A stretch of DNA of 64,000 nt from Streptomyces sp. NBC_01116 (GCF_041435495.1 NZ_CP108644.1:5441501-5505500); one strand, 5' to 3'; shown: positions 23,869-32,816, numbered from the stretch's first letter. Program-made: numbers and translations. The notes: a model not told the origin generated them from the sequence alone.

Positions 23869-25419
23869 ATGGATATGCACACTGTCGTGGTGGGGACGTC
23901 CGGAACCACCGCCGAGGACGTCGTCGCCGTGGCCCGCCACGGCGCCCGGGTCGAGCTCTCCGCCGCCGCCGTGGAAGCCCTGGCCGCCGCCCGTCTCATC
24001 GTGGACGCGCTCGCCGCCAAGCCCGAGCCGGTCTACGGCGTCTCCACCGGCTTCGGCGCCCTCGCCAGCCGCCACATCAGCCCGGAACTGCGGGCGCAGC
24101 TCCAGCGCAACATCGTCCGCTCGCACGCGGCAGGCATGGGCCCCCGCGTCGAGCGCGAGGTCGTCCGCGCGCTGATGTTCCTCCGGCTGAAGACGGTCGC
24201 CTCCGGCCACACCGGCGTACGCCCCGAGGTCGCGCAGACCATGGCCGACCTGCTGAACGCGGGCATCACGCCCGTCGTCCACGAATACGGCTCGCTCGGC
24301 TGCTCGGGCGACCTCGCCCCGCTCTCGCACTGCGCGCTCACCCTGATGGGCGAGGGCGACGCGGAGGGCCCCGACGGTACCGTCCGCCCGGCCGGCGAGC
24401 TCCTCGCCGCGCACGGCATCACCCCGGTCGAGCTCCGCGAGAAGGAGGGCCTGGCCCTCCTCAACGGCACCGACGGCATGCTCGGCATGCTCGTCATGGC
24501 CCTCGCCGACCTGAAGAACCTCTACACCTCGGCCGACATCACCGCGGCCCTCTCCCTGGAGGCGCTGCTCGGCACGGACAAGGTCCTCGCCCCCGAGCTG
24601 CACGCCATCCGCCCGCACCCCGGCCAGGGCGTCAGCGCGGACAACATGCTGCGGGTGCTGGCCGGTTCGGGCCTGACGGGCCATCACCAGGATGACGCGC
24701 CCCGGGTCCAGGACGCCTACTCGGTGCGCTGCGCACCCCAGGTCAACGGCGCCGGCCGGGACACCCTGGACCACGCGGCCGTGGTCGCGGGCCGCGAGCT
24801 GGCCTCCTCCGTGGACAACCCGGTGGTCCTCCCCGACGGCCGCGTCGAGTCCAACGGCAACTTCCACGGCGCCCCCGTCGCGTACGTCCTGGACTTCCTC
24901 GCGATCGTCGCCGCCGACCTCGGCTCGATCTGCGAGCGCCGCACCGACCGGCTGCTCGACAAGAACCGCTCGCACGGCCTGCCGCCGTTCCTCGCGGACG
25001 ACGCCGGGGTCGACTCGGGCCTGATGATCGCCCAGTACACCCAGGCCGCCCTGGTCAGCGAGATGAAGCGGCTCGCGGTCCCCGCCTCCGCCGACTCCAT
25101 CCCGTCCTCCGCGATGCAGGAGGACCACGTCTCCATGGGCTGGTCCGCCGCGCGCAAACTCCGTACGGCCGTGGACAACCTGACCCGGATCGTCGCCGTC
25201 GAGCTGTACGCGGCGACCCGCGCCGTCGAGATCCGCGCCGCCCAGGGCCTGACCCCCGCCCCCGCCTCGCAGGCCGCCGTGGACGCGCTGCGGGCCGCCG
25301 GCGCCGAGGGCCCGGGCCCGGACCGCTTCCTCGCGCCGGACCTGGCCGCCGCCGACACGTTCGTACGGGAGGGCCGCCTGGTCGCGGCCGTGGAGCCGGT
25401 CACCGGGCCGCTGGCCTGA
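23869..25419 (+). CDS. hutH: histidine ammonia-lyase
   Basis: A 516-residue aromatic amino acid lyase that deaminates L-histidine to urocanate, the first step of histidine degradation. Motifs: YGVSTGFGALA near residue 54, the prosthetic-group loop GSLGCSGDLAPLSH (Cys145-Ser146-Gly147 in place of the usual Ala-Ser-Gly that forms MIO), ALLNGTDGMLGML, QDAYSVRCAPQVNGA, NPVVLPDGRVESNGNFHG and QEDHVSMG. ATG 23869 gives the MDMHTVVVG start known from streptomycetes; ATG 23875 is two codons inside. No other hut genes are in the window, which is usual for this genus. A 20-bp-stem terminator follows. Confidence 0.96.
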   Translation: MDMHTVVVGTSGTTAEDVVAVARHGARVELSAAAVEALAAARLIVDALAAKPEPVYGVSTGFGALASRHISPELRAQLQRNIVRSHAAGMGPRVEREVVRALMFLRLKTVASGHTGVRPEVAQTMADLLNAGITPVVHEYGSLGCSGDLAPLSHCALTLMGEGDAEGPDGTVRPAGELLAAHGITPVELREKEGLALLNGTDGMLGMLVMALADLKNLYTSADITAALSLEALLGTDKVLAPELHAIRPHPGQGVSADNMLRVLAGSGLTGHHQDDAPRVQDAYSVRCAPQVNGAGRDTLDHAAVVAGRELASSVDNPVVLPDGRVESNGNFHGAPVAYVLDFLAIVAADLGSICERRTDRLLDKNRSHGLPPFLADDAGVDSGLMIAQYTQAALVSEMKRLAVPASADSIPSSAMQEDHVSMGWSAARKLRTAVDNLTRIVAVELYAATRAVEIRAAQGLTPAPASQAAVDALRAAGAEGPGPDRFLAPDLAAADTFVREGRLVAAVEPVTGPLA

Positions 25420-25437
25420 GCCGTACCCGTACGTGCG

Positions 25438-25484
25438 CACGGAAGGGTGCTCCCGCGACGATGGCGCGGGAGCACCCTTCCGTG
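25438..25484. terminator. strong bidirectional terminator
   Basis: Twenty-bp perfect stem (25438-25457/25465-25484) with a 7-nt loop, between convergent hutH and the LADTG protein gene. Confidence 0.92.
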
Positions 25485-25494
25485 AGCGGGATGC

Positions 25495-25809
25495 TCAGAG
25501 CGCCGGGCGCGCCCCCGCACCGGAGCGGTGCACCGAGTACGTGACGAAGCCCGCGCCGAGGCCCAACAGGGCTGTGCCGCCGATGAGATACGGCGTGGTG
25601 TCCGGGCCCGGCCCGGTGTCGGCGAGGAGCGCGCCGGAGCCTTCGCCGGAGCTTCCGGCGGACTGTCCGGCGGTCCGGTCGGACGCGGCGGCCGGGGCGC
25701 CCTGGGCGCCGTTCTCACCGGTCGCGTTGGCCGACGGGACGAACCAGAGAGCGGCCAGCAGTGTGCCTGCGGCGGTGGCGGTCAGCAGTGTGCGACGAGC
25801 GACGGACAC
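25495..25809 (-). CDS. small cell-wall-anchored protein with LADTG sortase motif
   Basis: A 104-residue secreted protein: signal peptide (residues 1-29, SVARRTLLTATAAGTLLAALW then PSANA), a Gly/Ala/Ser-rich linker (30-60), LADTG at 62-66, a hydrophobic segment at about 74-91 and a C-terminal Arg-containing tail. LAxTG is the class E sortase motif of streptomycetes, also used by long chaplins. GTG 25809 is preceded by AAGGGGA. There is hardly any globular domain, so the mature wall-linked part is a short disordered stalk; function unknown. Confidence 0.8.
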   Translation of the reverse strand: MSVARRTLLTATAAGTLLAALWFVPSANATGENGAQGAPAAASDRTAGQSAGSSGEGSGALLADTGPGPDTTPYLIGGTALLGLGAGFVTYSVHRSGAGARPAL

Positions 25810-25904
25810 AGATTCGATCCCCTTGCGACAACCATGAGTTAGCCCCGTGGGCCGATGCTAAGCAAAGCAGCGGGTCGGTGGAAAGTCGCGGCCTCGCCGG
25901 GCCT

Positions 25905-25910
25905 TACGCT
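25905..25910 (+). promoter_or_regulatory. -10-like box, leaderless
   Basis: TACGCT ends 7 nt before ATG 25918; no Shine-Dalgarno sequence is present. Confidence 0.45.
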
Positions 25911-25917
25911 CCGGCCT

Positions 25918-26367
25918 ATGAGCACAGAAGAGACATCCAGGTTTGTTCGACTTCGCGTGGAGATGGTGCTGGAGGTCACCGACCTCGACGCCCTGACCGG
26001 CACCGCCCTCGAATCCATCGCCGCCGAGTACGGGGAGCCCGTCGCGGCGGTCGCAGGGAACGACACCGCCGAGGAGCGGATGCATGCGGAGGCCACGGTC
26101 CGGGCAGACGGTGCAGAGGCCCTCGCCTCGCTGGTCGATCCCTTCGACCTGGTCAGCGAGGTGCCCGGGGTCGAGCTGGCCCAGGCTTCCTGGAGCAGCG
26201 AGAGCATCGACTACGACCCCGACGCGGAGGGCTGGGACGACCCGGAAGGCGGCGACGAGGACCTCTTCCTGCCGCTGGGCGAGGGCGATGAGGAGGGGTA
26301 CGGCGACGCGGTCGCGCACAATGGGAGGAACGACGGCGAGGACGGTGACCCCGCGCAGCGGGTGTGA
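25918..26367 (+). CDS. acidic hypothetical protein
   Basis: A 149-residue soluble protein. Residues 1-95 look folded (RFVRLRVEMVLEVTDLDALTGTALESIAAEYG, ERMHAEATVRADGAEALASLVDPFDLVSEVPGVELAQASWSS); the rest is strongly acidic and glycine-rich (DYDPDAEGWDDPEGGDEDLF, GEGDEEGYGD). No catalytic motif or membrane segment is seen. It starts leaderless at ATG 25918 and is followed by a terminator, so it is monocistronic. I do not recognise the family. Confidence 0.8.
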   Translation: MSTEETSRFVRLRVEMVLEVTDLDALTGTALESIAAEYGEPVAAVAGNDTAEERMHAEATVRADGAEALASLVDPFDLVSEVPGVELAQASWSSESIDYDPDAEGWDDPEGGDEDLFLPLGEGDEEGYGDAVAHNGRNDGEDGDPAQRV

Positions 26368-26380
26368 CAGGTGAGAACAC

Positions 26381-26416
26381 CGGCCCCGGCCCCCGCCGAC
26401 CGGCGGACCGGGGCCG
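26381..26416 (+). terminator. terminator hairpin
   Basis: Nine-bp stem CGGCCCCGG/CCGGGGCCG (26381-26389/26408-26416) enclosing a second CCGCCG/CGGCGG pairing, 14 bp after the preceding stop. Confidence 0.75.
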
Positions 26417-26511
26417 CGCCGGGCGTCGGCGGAAACCGCGGCCGGGCCGCGGGAACCACCGCTGCCGGGGCCGCGTCGATGAGTGGTGTTCCCCACATCT
26501 GTCAGGGATGT

Positions 26512-26545
26512 GGAACGGACCACCCTTTCCGGGTGTTCTTGGAAC
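26512..26545 (+). promoter_or_regulatory. candidate ECF-type promoter elements upstream of the L,D-transpeptidase
   Basis: GGAAC occurs at 26512-26516 and 26541-26545; the first is followed about 20 nt later by TCT (26537-26539), the arrangement used by SigE-type factors. A CCACATC/GATGTGG dyad lies just before. Cell-envelope stress control would suit this gene, but the match is weak. Confidence 0.3.
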
Positions 26546-26618
26546 ATTGACGGGGAAGAGCGGCCTGGCGGCCCCGTCCGGGGATTTTGGGGAATCGGCA
26601 ACGATGGAGAAGCGTGTG

Positions 26619-27872
26619 ATGACGGACAGCAAGCGGCGCAGGGGCCTCATGGCCATGTCCGCACTGCTCGGCGGCGTGCTGGTGCTTTCGGCCTGTAGCG
26701 ACGACGGCGACAAGGGCGGCAAGGCCAACACCGGCAGCTCGGAGTCGTCGCAGCAGGAGGTCGACAAGGCGGCAGCCGCTGACGCCTCCGAGGCGCAGAT
26801 AGCGATCAAGCCGAAGAACGGCGCCACCAACGCCAGCATCAACAACGCGGCCCAGGTCACCGTCGCCAAGGGCAAGCTGACCAAGGTCGTCATGACCACG
26901 GCGGCCGGCGACCCGGTCGAGGGCACCCTGGCGGCCGACGGGTCCAGCTGGAAGCCCGCGGACCAGCTGGAGCGGTCCACCACGTACAAGATCGACGCCA
27001 CGGCCGCCGACTCGAAGGGCCGCGAGGCCCACGAGAACAGCTCCTTCACCACCGTCTCGCCCGACAACAGCTTCATCGGGAACTTCACCCCCGAGGACGG
27101 TTCGACGGTCGGCGTCGGCATGCCCGTCTCGATCAACTTCAACAAGGCGATCACGGACAAGAAGGCCGTCCAGGACGGCATCACCGTGACCTCCAGCAGC
27201 GGCCAGGAAGTCGTCGGCCACTGGTTCAACGCCCAGCGCCTGGACCTGCGCCCCGAGGACTACTGGCAGGGCGGCTCCACCGTCACCCTGAAGCTGGCCC
27301 TCGACGGCGTCGAGGGCGCGGACGGCGTCTTCGGCGTCCAGCAGAAGACCGTGACCTTCAAGGTCGGCCGCAACCAGGTCTCCACCGTCGACGCGAAGAC
27401 CAAGCAGATGACGGTCACCCGCGACGGCAAGACGATCAAGACGATCCCGATCTCCGCGGGCTCCCCCGAGAACCCCACGTACAACGGTCGGATGGTGATC
27501 TCCGAGAAGCACAAGGAGACCCGGATGAACGGCGCCACCGTCGGCTTCACCGATGACGACGGCAAGGGCGAGTACGACATCAAGGACGTGCCGCACGCGA
27601 TGCGCCTGTCCACGTCGGGCACCTTCATCCACGGCAACTACTGGGGCAAGGGCATCTTCGGCAACGCCAACACCAGCCACGGCTGCGTGGGCCTCGCCGA
27701 CGTGAAGGGCGCGAACGACTCCAGCGCGCCCGGCGCCTGGTTCTACGACAACTCCCTCGTCGGCGACGTGGTCATCGTCAAGAACTCCCCGGACAAGACC
27801 ATCACCCCGGACAACGGCCTCAACGGCTGGAACATGAGCTGGGCCGAGTGGACGGCCGGCTCCCAGGCCTGA
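26619..27872 (+). CDS. L,D-transpeptidase lipoprotein with Ig-like domains
   Basis: A 417-residue peptidoglycan cross-linking enzyme. The N-terminal signal ends VLVLSACS, a lipobox with Cys near residue 26, so it is membrane-tethered outside the cell. Two Ig-like domains follow (about 60-250, including FIGNFTPEDGSTVGVGMPVSINFNKAI), then a YkuD catalytic domain with HGNYWGKGIFGNANTSHGCVGLADVKGA carrying the conserved His, Ser-His-Gly-Cys-Val pattern and the nucleophilic Cys. It forms 3-3 cross-links between stem peptides. ATG 26619 has GGAG 9 nt upstream; ATG 26604 would add five residues. Confidence 0.94.
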   Translation: MTDSKRRRGLMAMSALLGGVLVLSACSDDGDKGGKANTGSSESSQQEVDKAAAADASEAQIAIKPKNGATNASINNAAQVTVAKGKLTKVVMTTAAGDPVEGTLAADGSSWKPADQLERSTTYKIDATAADSKGREAHENSSFTTVSPDNSFIGNFTPEDGSTVGVGMPVSINFNKAITDKKAVQDGITVTSSSGQEVVGHWFNAQRLDLRPEDYWQGGSTVTLKLALDGVEGADGVFGVQQKTVTFKVGRNQVSTVDAKTKQMTVTRDGKTIKTIPISAGSPENPTYNGRMVISEKHKETRMNGATVGFTDDDGKGEYDIKDVPHAMRLSTSGTFIHGNYWGKGIFGNANTSHGCVGLADVKGANDSSAPGAWFYDNSLVGDVVIVKNSPDKTITPDNGLNGWNMSWAEWTAGSQA

Positions 27873-28214
27873 TCCTCTTCCCGCCGTTCCTGCTCGGCAC
27901 CCCCCGTCCCCGCCCGAAGGCGGCGGCCCCGGAGTCTTCCGGGACCGCCGCCTTCGGCGTGTCCGGTGCCCCTGTGACGCTGTGTCCGGCCCAGCCCCGT
28001 GAGGACGCGGCGCGGAAGCGCGGCATCGTCAACGGGCCCACCGGCACTGATGGTTCGGGGGCGGCGACCGTGCACCGACCCTGAACGGCCCCTGTCCGCC
28101 CCGGAGAAAACCCTGAGAGAGGCACCACGGCCGCGACAGCACACCTACCGTGACGAGGGCGCCCCGGCCGGGACCGCACGCCTGGAACAACCGCTCTCTT
28201 CACGAGGAGGATCC
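27873..28214. other. intergenic region with terminator and long leader
   Basis: No gene seen. It carries the transpeptidase terminator at 27914-27957; from there to 28203 nothing distinctive except GAGGAGG at 28204-28210, the ribosome binding site of the next gene. Confidence 0.5.
27914..27957 (+). terminator. terminator after the L,D-transpeptidase gene
   Basis: Thirteen-bp perfect stem CCGAAGGCGGCGG/CCGCCGCCTTCGG (27914-27926/27945-27957) with an 18-nt loop that holds a small inner pairing. Confidence 0.85.
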
Positions 28215-29711
28215 TTGCTGACGTCCATGCGGTGCAAGGGGAGATCCACGCCGCGGCGCCTCACCGCGCGGGGCACGGTCATGGTCGTGGGAACCGTCAT
28301 GGCCGTCACGACCGGCCTCTCCGGCGCTCCCGTGGTCCAGACGTCGCCGTCTGCCGGCGCGTTGTCGCGATGGGCGCCGTGCGACGCCGGGGCGAAGCCG
28401 GGAGCCGAGTGCGCCACTCTCTCGGTGCCGGTGGACTGGGCCCGCCCCGACGGGCCGAGACTGGACCTGGCCGTGGCCCGCCGTCAGGCCACCGAACCGG
28501 GCGCGCGCATCGGCTCGATGGTGTTCGGCCCCGGCGGCCCGGGCGACTCGGGTGTGGGGATGGTGGTCGGGAACATCGGCCGGTTCAGCCCCGAGGTCCG
28601 CCGAAGGTTCGACATCGTCGGTTTCGACCCGCGCGGGGTGGGCGGCAGCAACCCGGTGGCCTGCTCCGCCGGCCTGCTCGCGGAGCGGCCGTCACCGGAG
28701 CTGAGGAGCCAGGCGGACTTCGACGCCACCGTGGCGTACAACAAGCTGCTCCGCGTCGATTGCCGGGCCCGTACCGGCCCGGTGTTCGACCACCTCGACA
28801 CCGCCCGGACGGTCCGGGACCTGGACGCTCTCCGGGCCGCCCTCGGCGAGCGGAAGCTGACCTTCCACGGGAGTTCGTACGGCACGCTGCTCGGTGCGCA
28901 GTACGCCGAGACCTACCCGCGCCGCGTACGCGCGATGGTGCTGGAGAGCGTCATGGACCACAGCATCCCGACCACCCGCGAGTTCCTGCGGTCCGAGGCG
29001 GCCACGGCGCAGGACTCCTTCCGGGAGTTCGTGAAGTGGTGCGACGGCGCCGCCGCCTGCGCGCTGCGCGGTCACGACGTCCGCACCGTCTGGCAGGGCC
29101 TGCTGGACCGGGCCGGGCAGGGCCGGTTGGAGAACCCCGCGAAGCCGGGCACCGCACTGTCCTCCTCGGACCTGGTCAACAGGATCGCGTTCCGGAAGTT
29201 CTACTCCGCCGACTACGCGGGCCTCGCCACGGAGATCGCGCGCCTGCACGTGAGCGAGCCGCTGCCCGCGTCGCCCACCTCGAACATGCCGCTGCCCCTC
29301 GCCACCCCGGTCTTCTGCTCCGACTGGCGCCTGCCGGTGCGCGACTACCGGGAGTACGCCTCGCTCGTCTCCACGATGAACCGGACCGCGCCCGACCTGC
29401 CCCACCTGCTGCCGATCCACATGGTGGCGGCGTGCCTGGGCGCGCCGACCGCCAACCCGCAGCACCGGCTGGACGTGGACGGGGCACCGCCGATCCTGCT
29501 GTCCAACGCGCTGCACGATCCCGCCACCGGCTACGCGTGGGCGGTCTCGGTGGCCCGGCAGCTCGGCCGAGGCGGCGTGCTCCTCACCTACGAGGGCCAC
29601 GGCCACGGCAGCGTCACCAGAGGCCCGTGCATGGAGGACGCGGTGGACGGCTACCTCACGGACCTGGCGGTCCCGCCACGGGGCACGAGCTGCCCCGCTG
29701 TGTCTCCCTGA
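28215..29711 (+). CDS. secreted alpha/beta hydrolase, tripeptidyl aminopeptidase-like
   Basis: A 498-residue exported hydrolase of the tripeptidyl aminopeptidase/SlpD-SlpE type. After a signal peptide (RRLTARGTVMVVGTVMAVTTGLSGA) comes WAPCDAGAKPGAECATLSVPVDWARP, typical of the family, then MVFGPGGPGDSG (oxyanion), FDIVGFDPRGVGGSNPV, the nucleophile FHGSSYGTLLG with Ser near 220, and a C-terminal TAP-like part with SNALHDPATGYAWA (Asp) and YEGHGHGSV (His). TTG 28215 is chosen because GAGGAGG lies 4 nt upstream; ATG 28227 would be too far from it (16 nt). It is expected to release short peptides outside the cell. Confidence 0.9.
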   Translation: MLTSMRCKGRSTPRRLTARGTVMVVGTVMAVTTGLSGAPVVQTSPSAGALSRWAPCDAGAKPGAECATLSVPVDWARPDGPRLDLAVARRQATEPGARIGSMVFGPGGPGDSGVGMVVGNIGRFSPEVRRRFDIVGFDPRGVGGSNPVACSAGLLAERPSPELRSQADFDATVAYNKLLRVDCRARTGPVFDHLDTARTVRDLDALRAALGERKLTFHGSSYGTLLGAQYAETYPRRVRAMVLESVMDHSIPTTREFLRSEAATAQDSFREFVKWCDGAAACALRGHDVRTVWQGLLDRAGQGRLENPAKPGTALSSSDLVNRIAFRKFYSADYAGLATEIARLHVSEPLPASPTSNMPLPLATPVFCSDWRLPVRDYREYASLVSTMNRTAPDLPHLLPIHMVAACLGAPTANPQHRLDVDGAPPILLSNALHDPATGYAWAVSVARQLGRGGVLLTYEGHGHGSVTRGPCMEDAVDGYLTDLAVPPRGTSCPAVSP

Positions 29712-29826
29712 CGGCTTGCCGGTCGGTGCGGGTCCGTCCGCGAGGCGGATCCGGTGGGAGGGCGGTGGTGACGCGTTCGGGCCTCGGCGCGGTGTCGGGG
29801 AGGCCGCCACCTACGACGGAGCGGGC

Positions 29827-30513
29827 TCAGCCCGCGCGCCCCTGCACCGCTGCCCGGTACGACCGGAGGTCGCTGCGCCGGACCTGGCGCACCCCCGCGA
29901 GGTCCTCGGGCGCCCCGGAGCGGCGGTCGGGGGCCCTGCCAGGGGCGCTGGCCGCCGCCGCGCCGCGGAGCCGGTGCCAGGGCTGGCGCGGCAGCCAGAG
30001 GAGCCCGTACAGCCAGCGCAGCACCAGCAGGCGGAACCCCGGCCGTCCCGCGTCGGGCAGCCGGATCACCCGGACGCCCATGATCAGCTTTCCGGCGCTC
30101 GCCCGGACGGCCATCGTCAGCAGCACCTGGTTGGCGAACGACAGCGCGACCGACTGGACGAGCAGCAGGGCGACCGCGTGCCCCGTCCCGCCGGAGTCCA
30201 GGCAGGACCGCACCAGGAGTCCGACGGCCAGCAGGCACAGATAGCTGTCGAGGCCGACCGCCAGATAGCGCCGCATGTCCCCCGTGCCCCTGGGGAGGCG
30301 CGGCTCCCTCCGCGGCGCCGGGGCGGGATACACGGAGCGGGCGTACGCGGGATAGGCCGCCCTGGGGAGCGCGTCCCCGGACGCCGGCCGGCCCGGTGTC
30401 GCGGGCGGGGTCCGGCGGGGCCGGGCGTCGCCGCTCCCGGTCCTGCGTACGCGGTACAGCGCCCGTAATTCGTCAGGAGGCTGCCCTCTCCGCCGCCCCC
30501 GAGGCTTCGTCAT
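29827..30513 (-). CDS. RDD family membrane protein
   Basis: A 228-residue protein with a proline- and arginine-rich cytoplasmic N-terminus (residues 1-85) followed by an RDD-like domain: RRYLAVGLDSYLCLLAVGLLVRSCL, AVALLLVQSVALSFANQVLLTMAVRASAGKLIMGVRVIRLPDAGRPGFRLLVLRWLYGLLWLPRQPW. The SAGKLIMGVRV segment is the usual RDD signature; the classic Arg-Asp-Asp pattern is partly kept. Two to three membrane helices. ATG 30513. Function unknown; it converges on the peptidase-like gene. Confidence 0.82.
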   Translation of the reverse strand: MTKPRGRRRGQPPDELRALYRVRRTGSGDARPRRTPPATPGRPASGDALPRAAYPAYARSVYPAPAPRREPRLPRGTGDMRRYLAVGLDSYLCLLAVGLLVRSCLDSGGTGHAVALLLVQSVALSFANQVLLTMAVRASAGKLIMGVRVIRLPDAGRPGFRLLVLRWLYGLLWLPRQPWHRLRGAAAASAPGRAPDRRSGAPEDLAGVRQVRRSDLRSYRAAVQGRAG

Positions 30514-30753
30514 GGGGGCATCATGACCGATCGTCAGGCGGGGTGTCCTTGTTCCTGGCGGGTAACACGGGTGCCCCGGCGTTGTTTTCACGGGACCCTT
30601 ACGGTTCCGGCCCCCGGTCGCACGCGGGCCGCCCACCCGGCCCCCTATCGGGGGTGCAGCCTGCTCCACCCCGATACGGGGGCCCGCTCCCTCCTCACGG
30701 CGCGGCCCGGCCGACAGGCTGGACGCATCACCGACCACGGAGGCATCACCGTC

Positions 30754-30936
30754 ATGAAAACCCTGCTCCGGCTCATCCTGTCCGCCGCGCTCGTCGCCAA
30801 CGTCTTCCTCGGTTTCGCGGTCGACAGGAACGGCCTCGAAGTAGCCCTGAGTGTCGTCTCGGGCGTGGTCGTGCTCGCCTCCGCGGCCGGGCTCTGGGCG
30901 CTGAGGGGCTCACGCGAGGGCCGGTCCGAGCTGTGA
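30754..30936 (+). CDS. small membrane protein
   Basis: A 60-residue ORF, MKTLLRLILSAALVANVFLGFAVDRNGLEVALSVVSGVVVLASAAGLWALRGSREGRSEL: two hydrophobic helices (residues 4-22 and 29-49) and a charged tail. GGAGG at 30739-30743 is 10 nt upstream. The first helix could also be a signal anchor. No family recognised. Confidence 0.65.
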   Translation: MKTLLRLILSAALVANVFLGFAVDRNGLEVALSVVSGVVVLASAAGLWALRGSREGRSEL

Positions 30937-31274
30937 CCTTCGCCACCCGGAAGGTGTGCGGCGGGCGAGCGGACCCGAGCCGCGCGGGCTTGTCGGAACT
31001 CGGCCGGCCGGGGGCCTCGCAGGGCCCTGCGCGATGGTCCGGGCGCTGATCAAGCGGCCGATCCTGGTCAATATGTGGATGCTTCTCGAAGATCATCGGG
31101 CCGCGCGGGAGAATCGGACCGTACGACGGTCCCGCGCATCACCCTGCCGGGCGTCGGCCGCGTGGTCCTCCCGGGAGGGAGCCCACGGGGCTCCGGCGGG
31201 GGAGGCGGACCGGTGGCGCACCCCGGGGCGGGGGCGTCGACGCGCACGAGCCGACCACGGAAGGTCCTGATCAG
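30937..31274. other. gdhA upstream region
   Basis: No gene seen. It contains the gdhA leader with a 7-bp hairpin GGACCGT/ACGGTCC at 31116-31132 and a relatively AT-rich spot near 31065-31100 that may hold the promoter. Confidence 0.5.
31116..31132 (+). promoter_or_regulatory. hairpin in the gdhA leader
   Basis: Seven-bp perfect stem (31116-31122/31126-31132) with a 3-nt loop, about 140 bp upstream of ATG 31275. Could be an operator dyad or RNA hairpin. Confidence 0.35.
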
Positions 31275-32663
31275 ATGCCGGTCATCCCCGACTCGCCCGA
31301 CTCCACCCGCACGCACGAGGCCGCGGCCCGCGTCATCGAGCCGCTCTACGCCGAGGTCCTGCGCCGCAACCAGGGTGAGCAGGAGTTCCACCAGGCGGTC
31401 CGCGAGGTCCTGGAGACGCTCGGGCCGGTGCTGACCCGGCGCCCCGAGTTCGTCGACGCGCGCATCATCGAGCGCATATGCGAGCCCGAGCGCCAGCTGA
31501 TCTTCCGGGTGCCGTGGTCGGACGACTCCGGGGACATCCACGTCAACCGGGGCTTCCGGGTGGAGTTCTCCAGCTCGCTCGGCCCCTACAAGGGCGGGCT
31601 GCGCTTCCACCCCTCGGTCAACCTCGGCATCGTGAAGTTCCTCGGCTTCGAGCAGATCTTCAAGAACGCCCTCACCGGCATGCCCATCGGCGGCGGCAAG
31701 GGCGGCGCGGACTTCGACCCCAAGGGCCGGTCCGACGCCGAGATCATGCGGTTCTGCCAGTCCTTCATGACCGAACTCCACCGTCACCTGGGGGAGTACA
31801 CCGACGTCCCGGCCGGTGACATCGGCGTGGGCGGCCGCGAGATCGGCTACCTCTTCGGCCAGTACAAGCGGATCACCAACCGTTACGAGTCCGGCGTCCT
31901 CACCGGCAAGGGCCTCGGCTGGGGCGGCGCCCAGGCCCGTACGGAGGCCACCGGCTACGGCACGGTCCTGTTCACCGCCGAGATGCTGCGCAGCCGGGGC
32001 GAGTCGCTGGAGGGCCAGACCGTCGCGGTCTCCGGCTCCGGCAACGTGGCCATCTACGCCGTCGAGAAGGCCCAGCAGCTCGGCGCGACCGTGGTGACCT
32101 GCTCGGACTCCAGCGGCTACGTCGTCGACGAGAAGGGCATCGACCTCGCCCTCCTCAAGGAGATCAAGGAGGCCGGCCGGGGCCGCGTCTCGGAGTACGC
32201 CGAACGGCGCGGCGCACACGCCCGGTTCGTCCCCGGTACGGGGGTGTGGTCGGTCCCCGTGGACGTGGCCCTGCCCTGCGCCACGCAGAACGAGCTCCAC
32301 GAGGCCGACGCGCTGGCCCTCGTGCGCAACGGGGTCAAGGCGGTCGCGGAGGGCGCCAACATGCCCACCACCCCGGACGCGGTCCGGGTGTTCCAGGAGG
32401 CGGGCGTCGCCTTCGCCCCCGGCAAGGCGGCCAACGCGGGCGGGGTCGCGACGAGCGCCCTGGAGATGCAGCAGAACGCGTCCCGGGACTCGTGGACCTT
32501 CTCCCACACCGAGGAGCGGCTCGCCGAGATCATGCGGCACATCCACGACTCCTGCTACACGACCGCCGAGCGGTACGGCAGCCCCGGCAACTACGTGGTG
32601 GGCGCGAACATCGCGGGCTTCGAACTGGTCGCGGACGCGATGCTGGCGCAGGGCCTGATCTGA
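31275..32663 (+). CDS. gdhA: NADP-specific glutamate dehydrogenase
   Basis: A 462-residue hexameric glutamate dehydrogenase of the NADP type, making glutamate from 2-oxoglutarate and ammonium. Signatures: LIFRVPWSDDSGDIHVNRGFRVEFSSSLGPYKGGLRFHPSVN with substrate lysines, the KGGADFDPKGRSD loop, the catalytic PAGDIGVGGREIGYLFGQYK segment, GSGNVAIYAVEKAQQLGA Rossmann motif, and PCATQNELHEADA. Length equals E. coli GdhA. ATG 31275 has GGAAGG upstream. It is the main high-ammonium assimilation route next to glutamine synthetase; it is monocistronic here. Confidence 0.97.
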   Translation: MPVIPDSPDSTRTHEAAARVIEPLYAEVLRRNQGEQEFHQAVREVLETLGPVLTRRPEFVDARIIERICEPERQLIFRVPWSDDSGDIHVNRGFRVEFSSSLGPYKGGLRFHPSVNLGIVKFLGFEQIFKNALTGMPIGGGKGGADFDPKGRSDAEIMRFCQSFMTELHRHLGEYTDVPAGDIGVGGREIGYLFGQYKRITNRYESGVLTGKGLGWGGAQARTEATGYGTVLFTAEMLRSRGESLEGQTVAVSGSGNVAIYAVEKAQQLGATVVTCSDSSGYVVDEKGIDLALLKEIKEAGRGRVSEYAERRGAHARFVPGTGVWSVPVDVALPCATQNELHEADALALVRNGVKAVAEGANMPTTPDAVRVFQEAGVAFAPGKAANAGGVATSALEMQQNASRDSWTFSHTEERLAEIMRHIHDSCYTTAERYGSPGNYVVGANIAGFELVADAMLAQGLI

Positions 32664-32816
32664 CCGTACGGGGCGACGCGCCGACGCCGCCGTGGCCGCC
32701 GCCACCACCGCTACCCCGCGCGGGTGAGGCCGCCAGGTGCGGTCTCCCCCGGGCGGGGGAGCGGGTTGGCTCGGGCGGGGGATTCCTCGTCGTGCCTGCT
32801 CCGCGAGGGTGGAGTC

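Noticed and set aside
26364..26618. N-terminal extension of the L,D-transpeptidase
   Set aside because: The extra sequence covers a terminator and promoter region; the lipoprotein signal begins at 26619.
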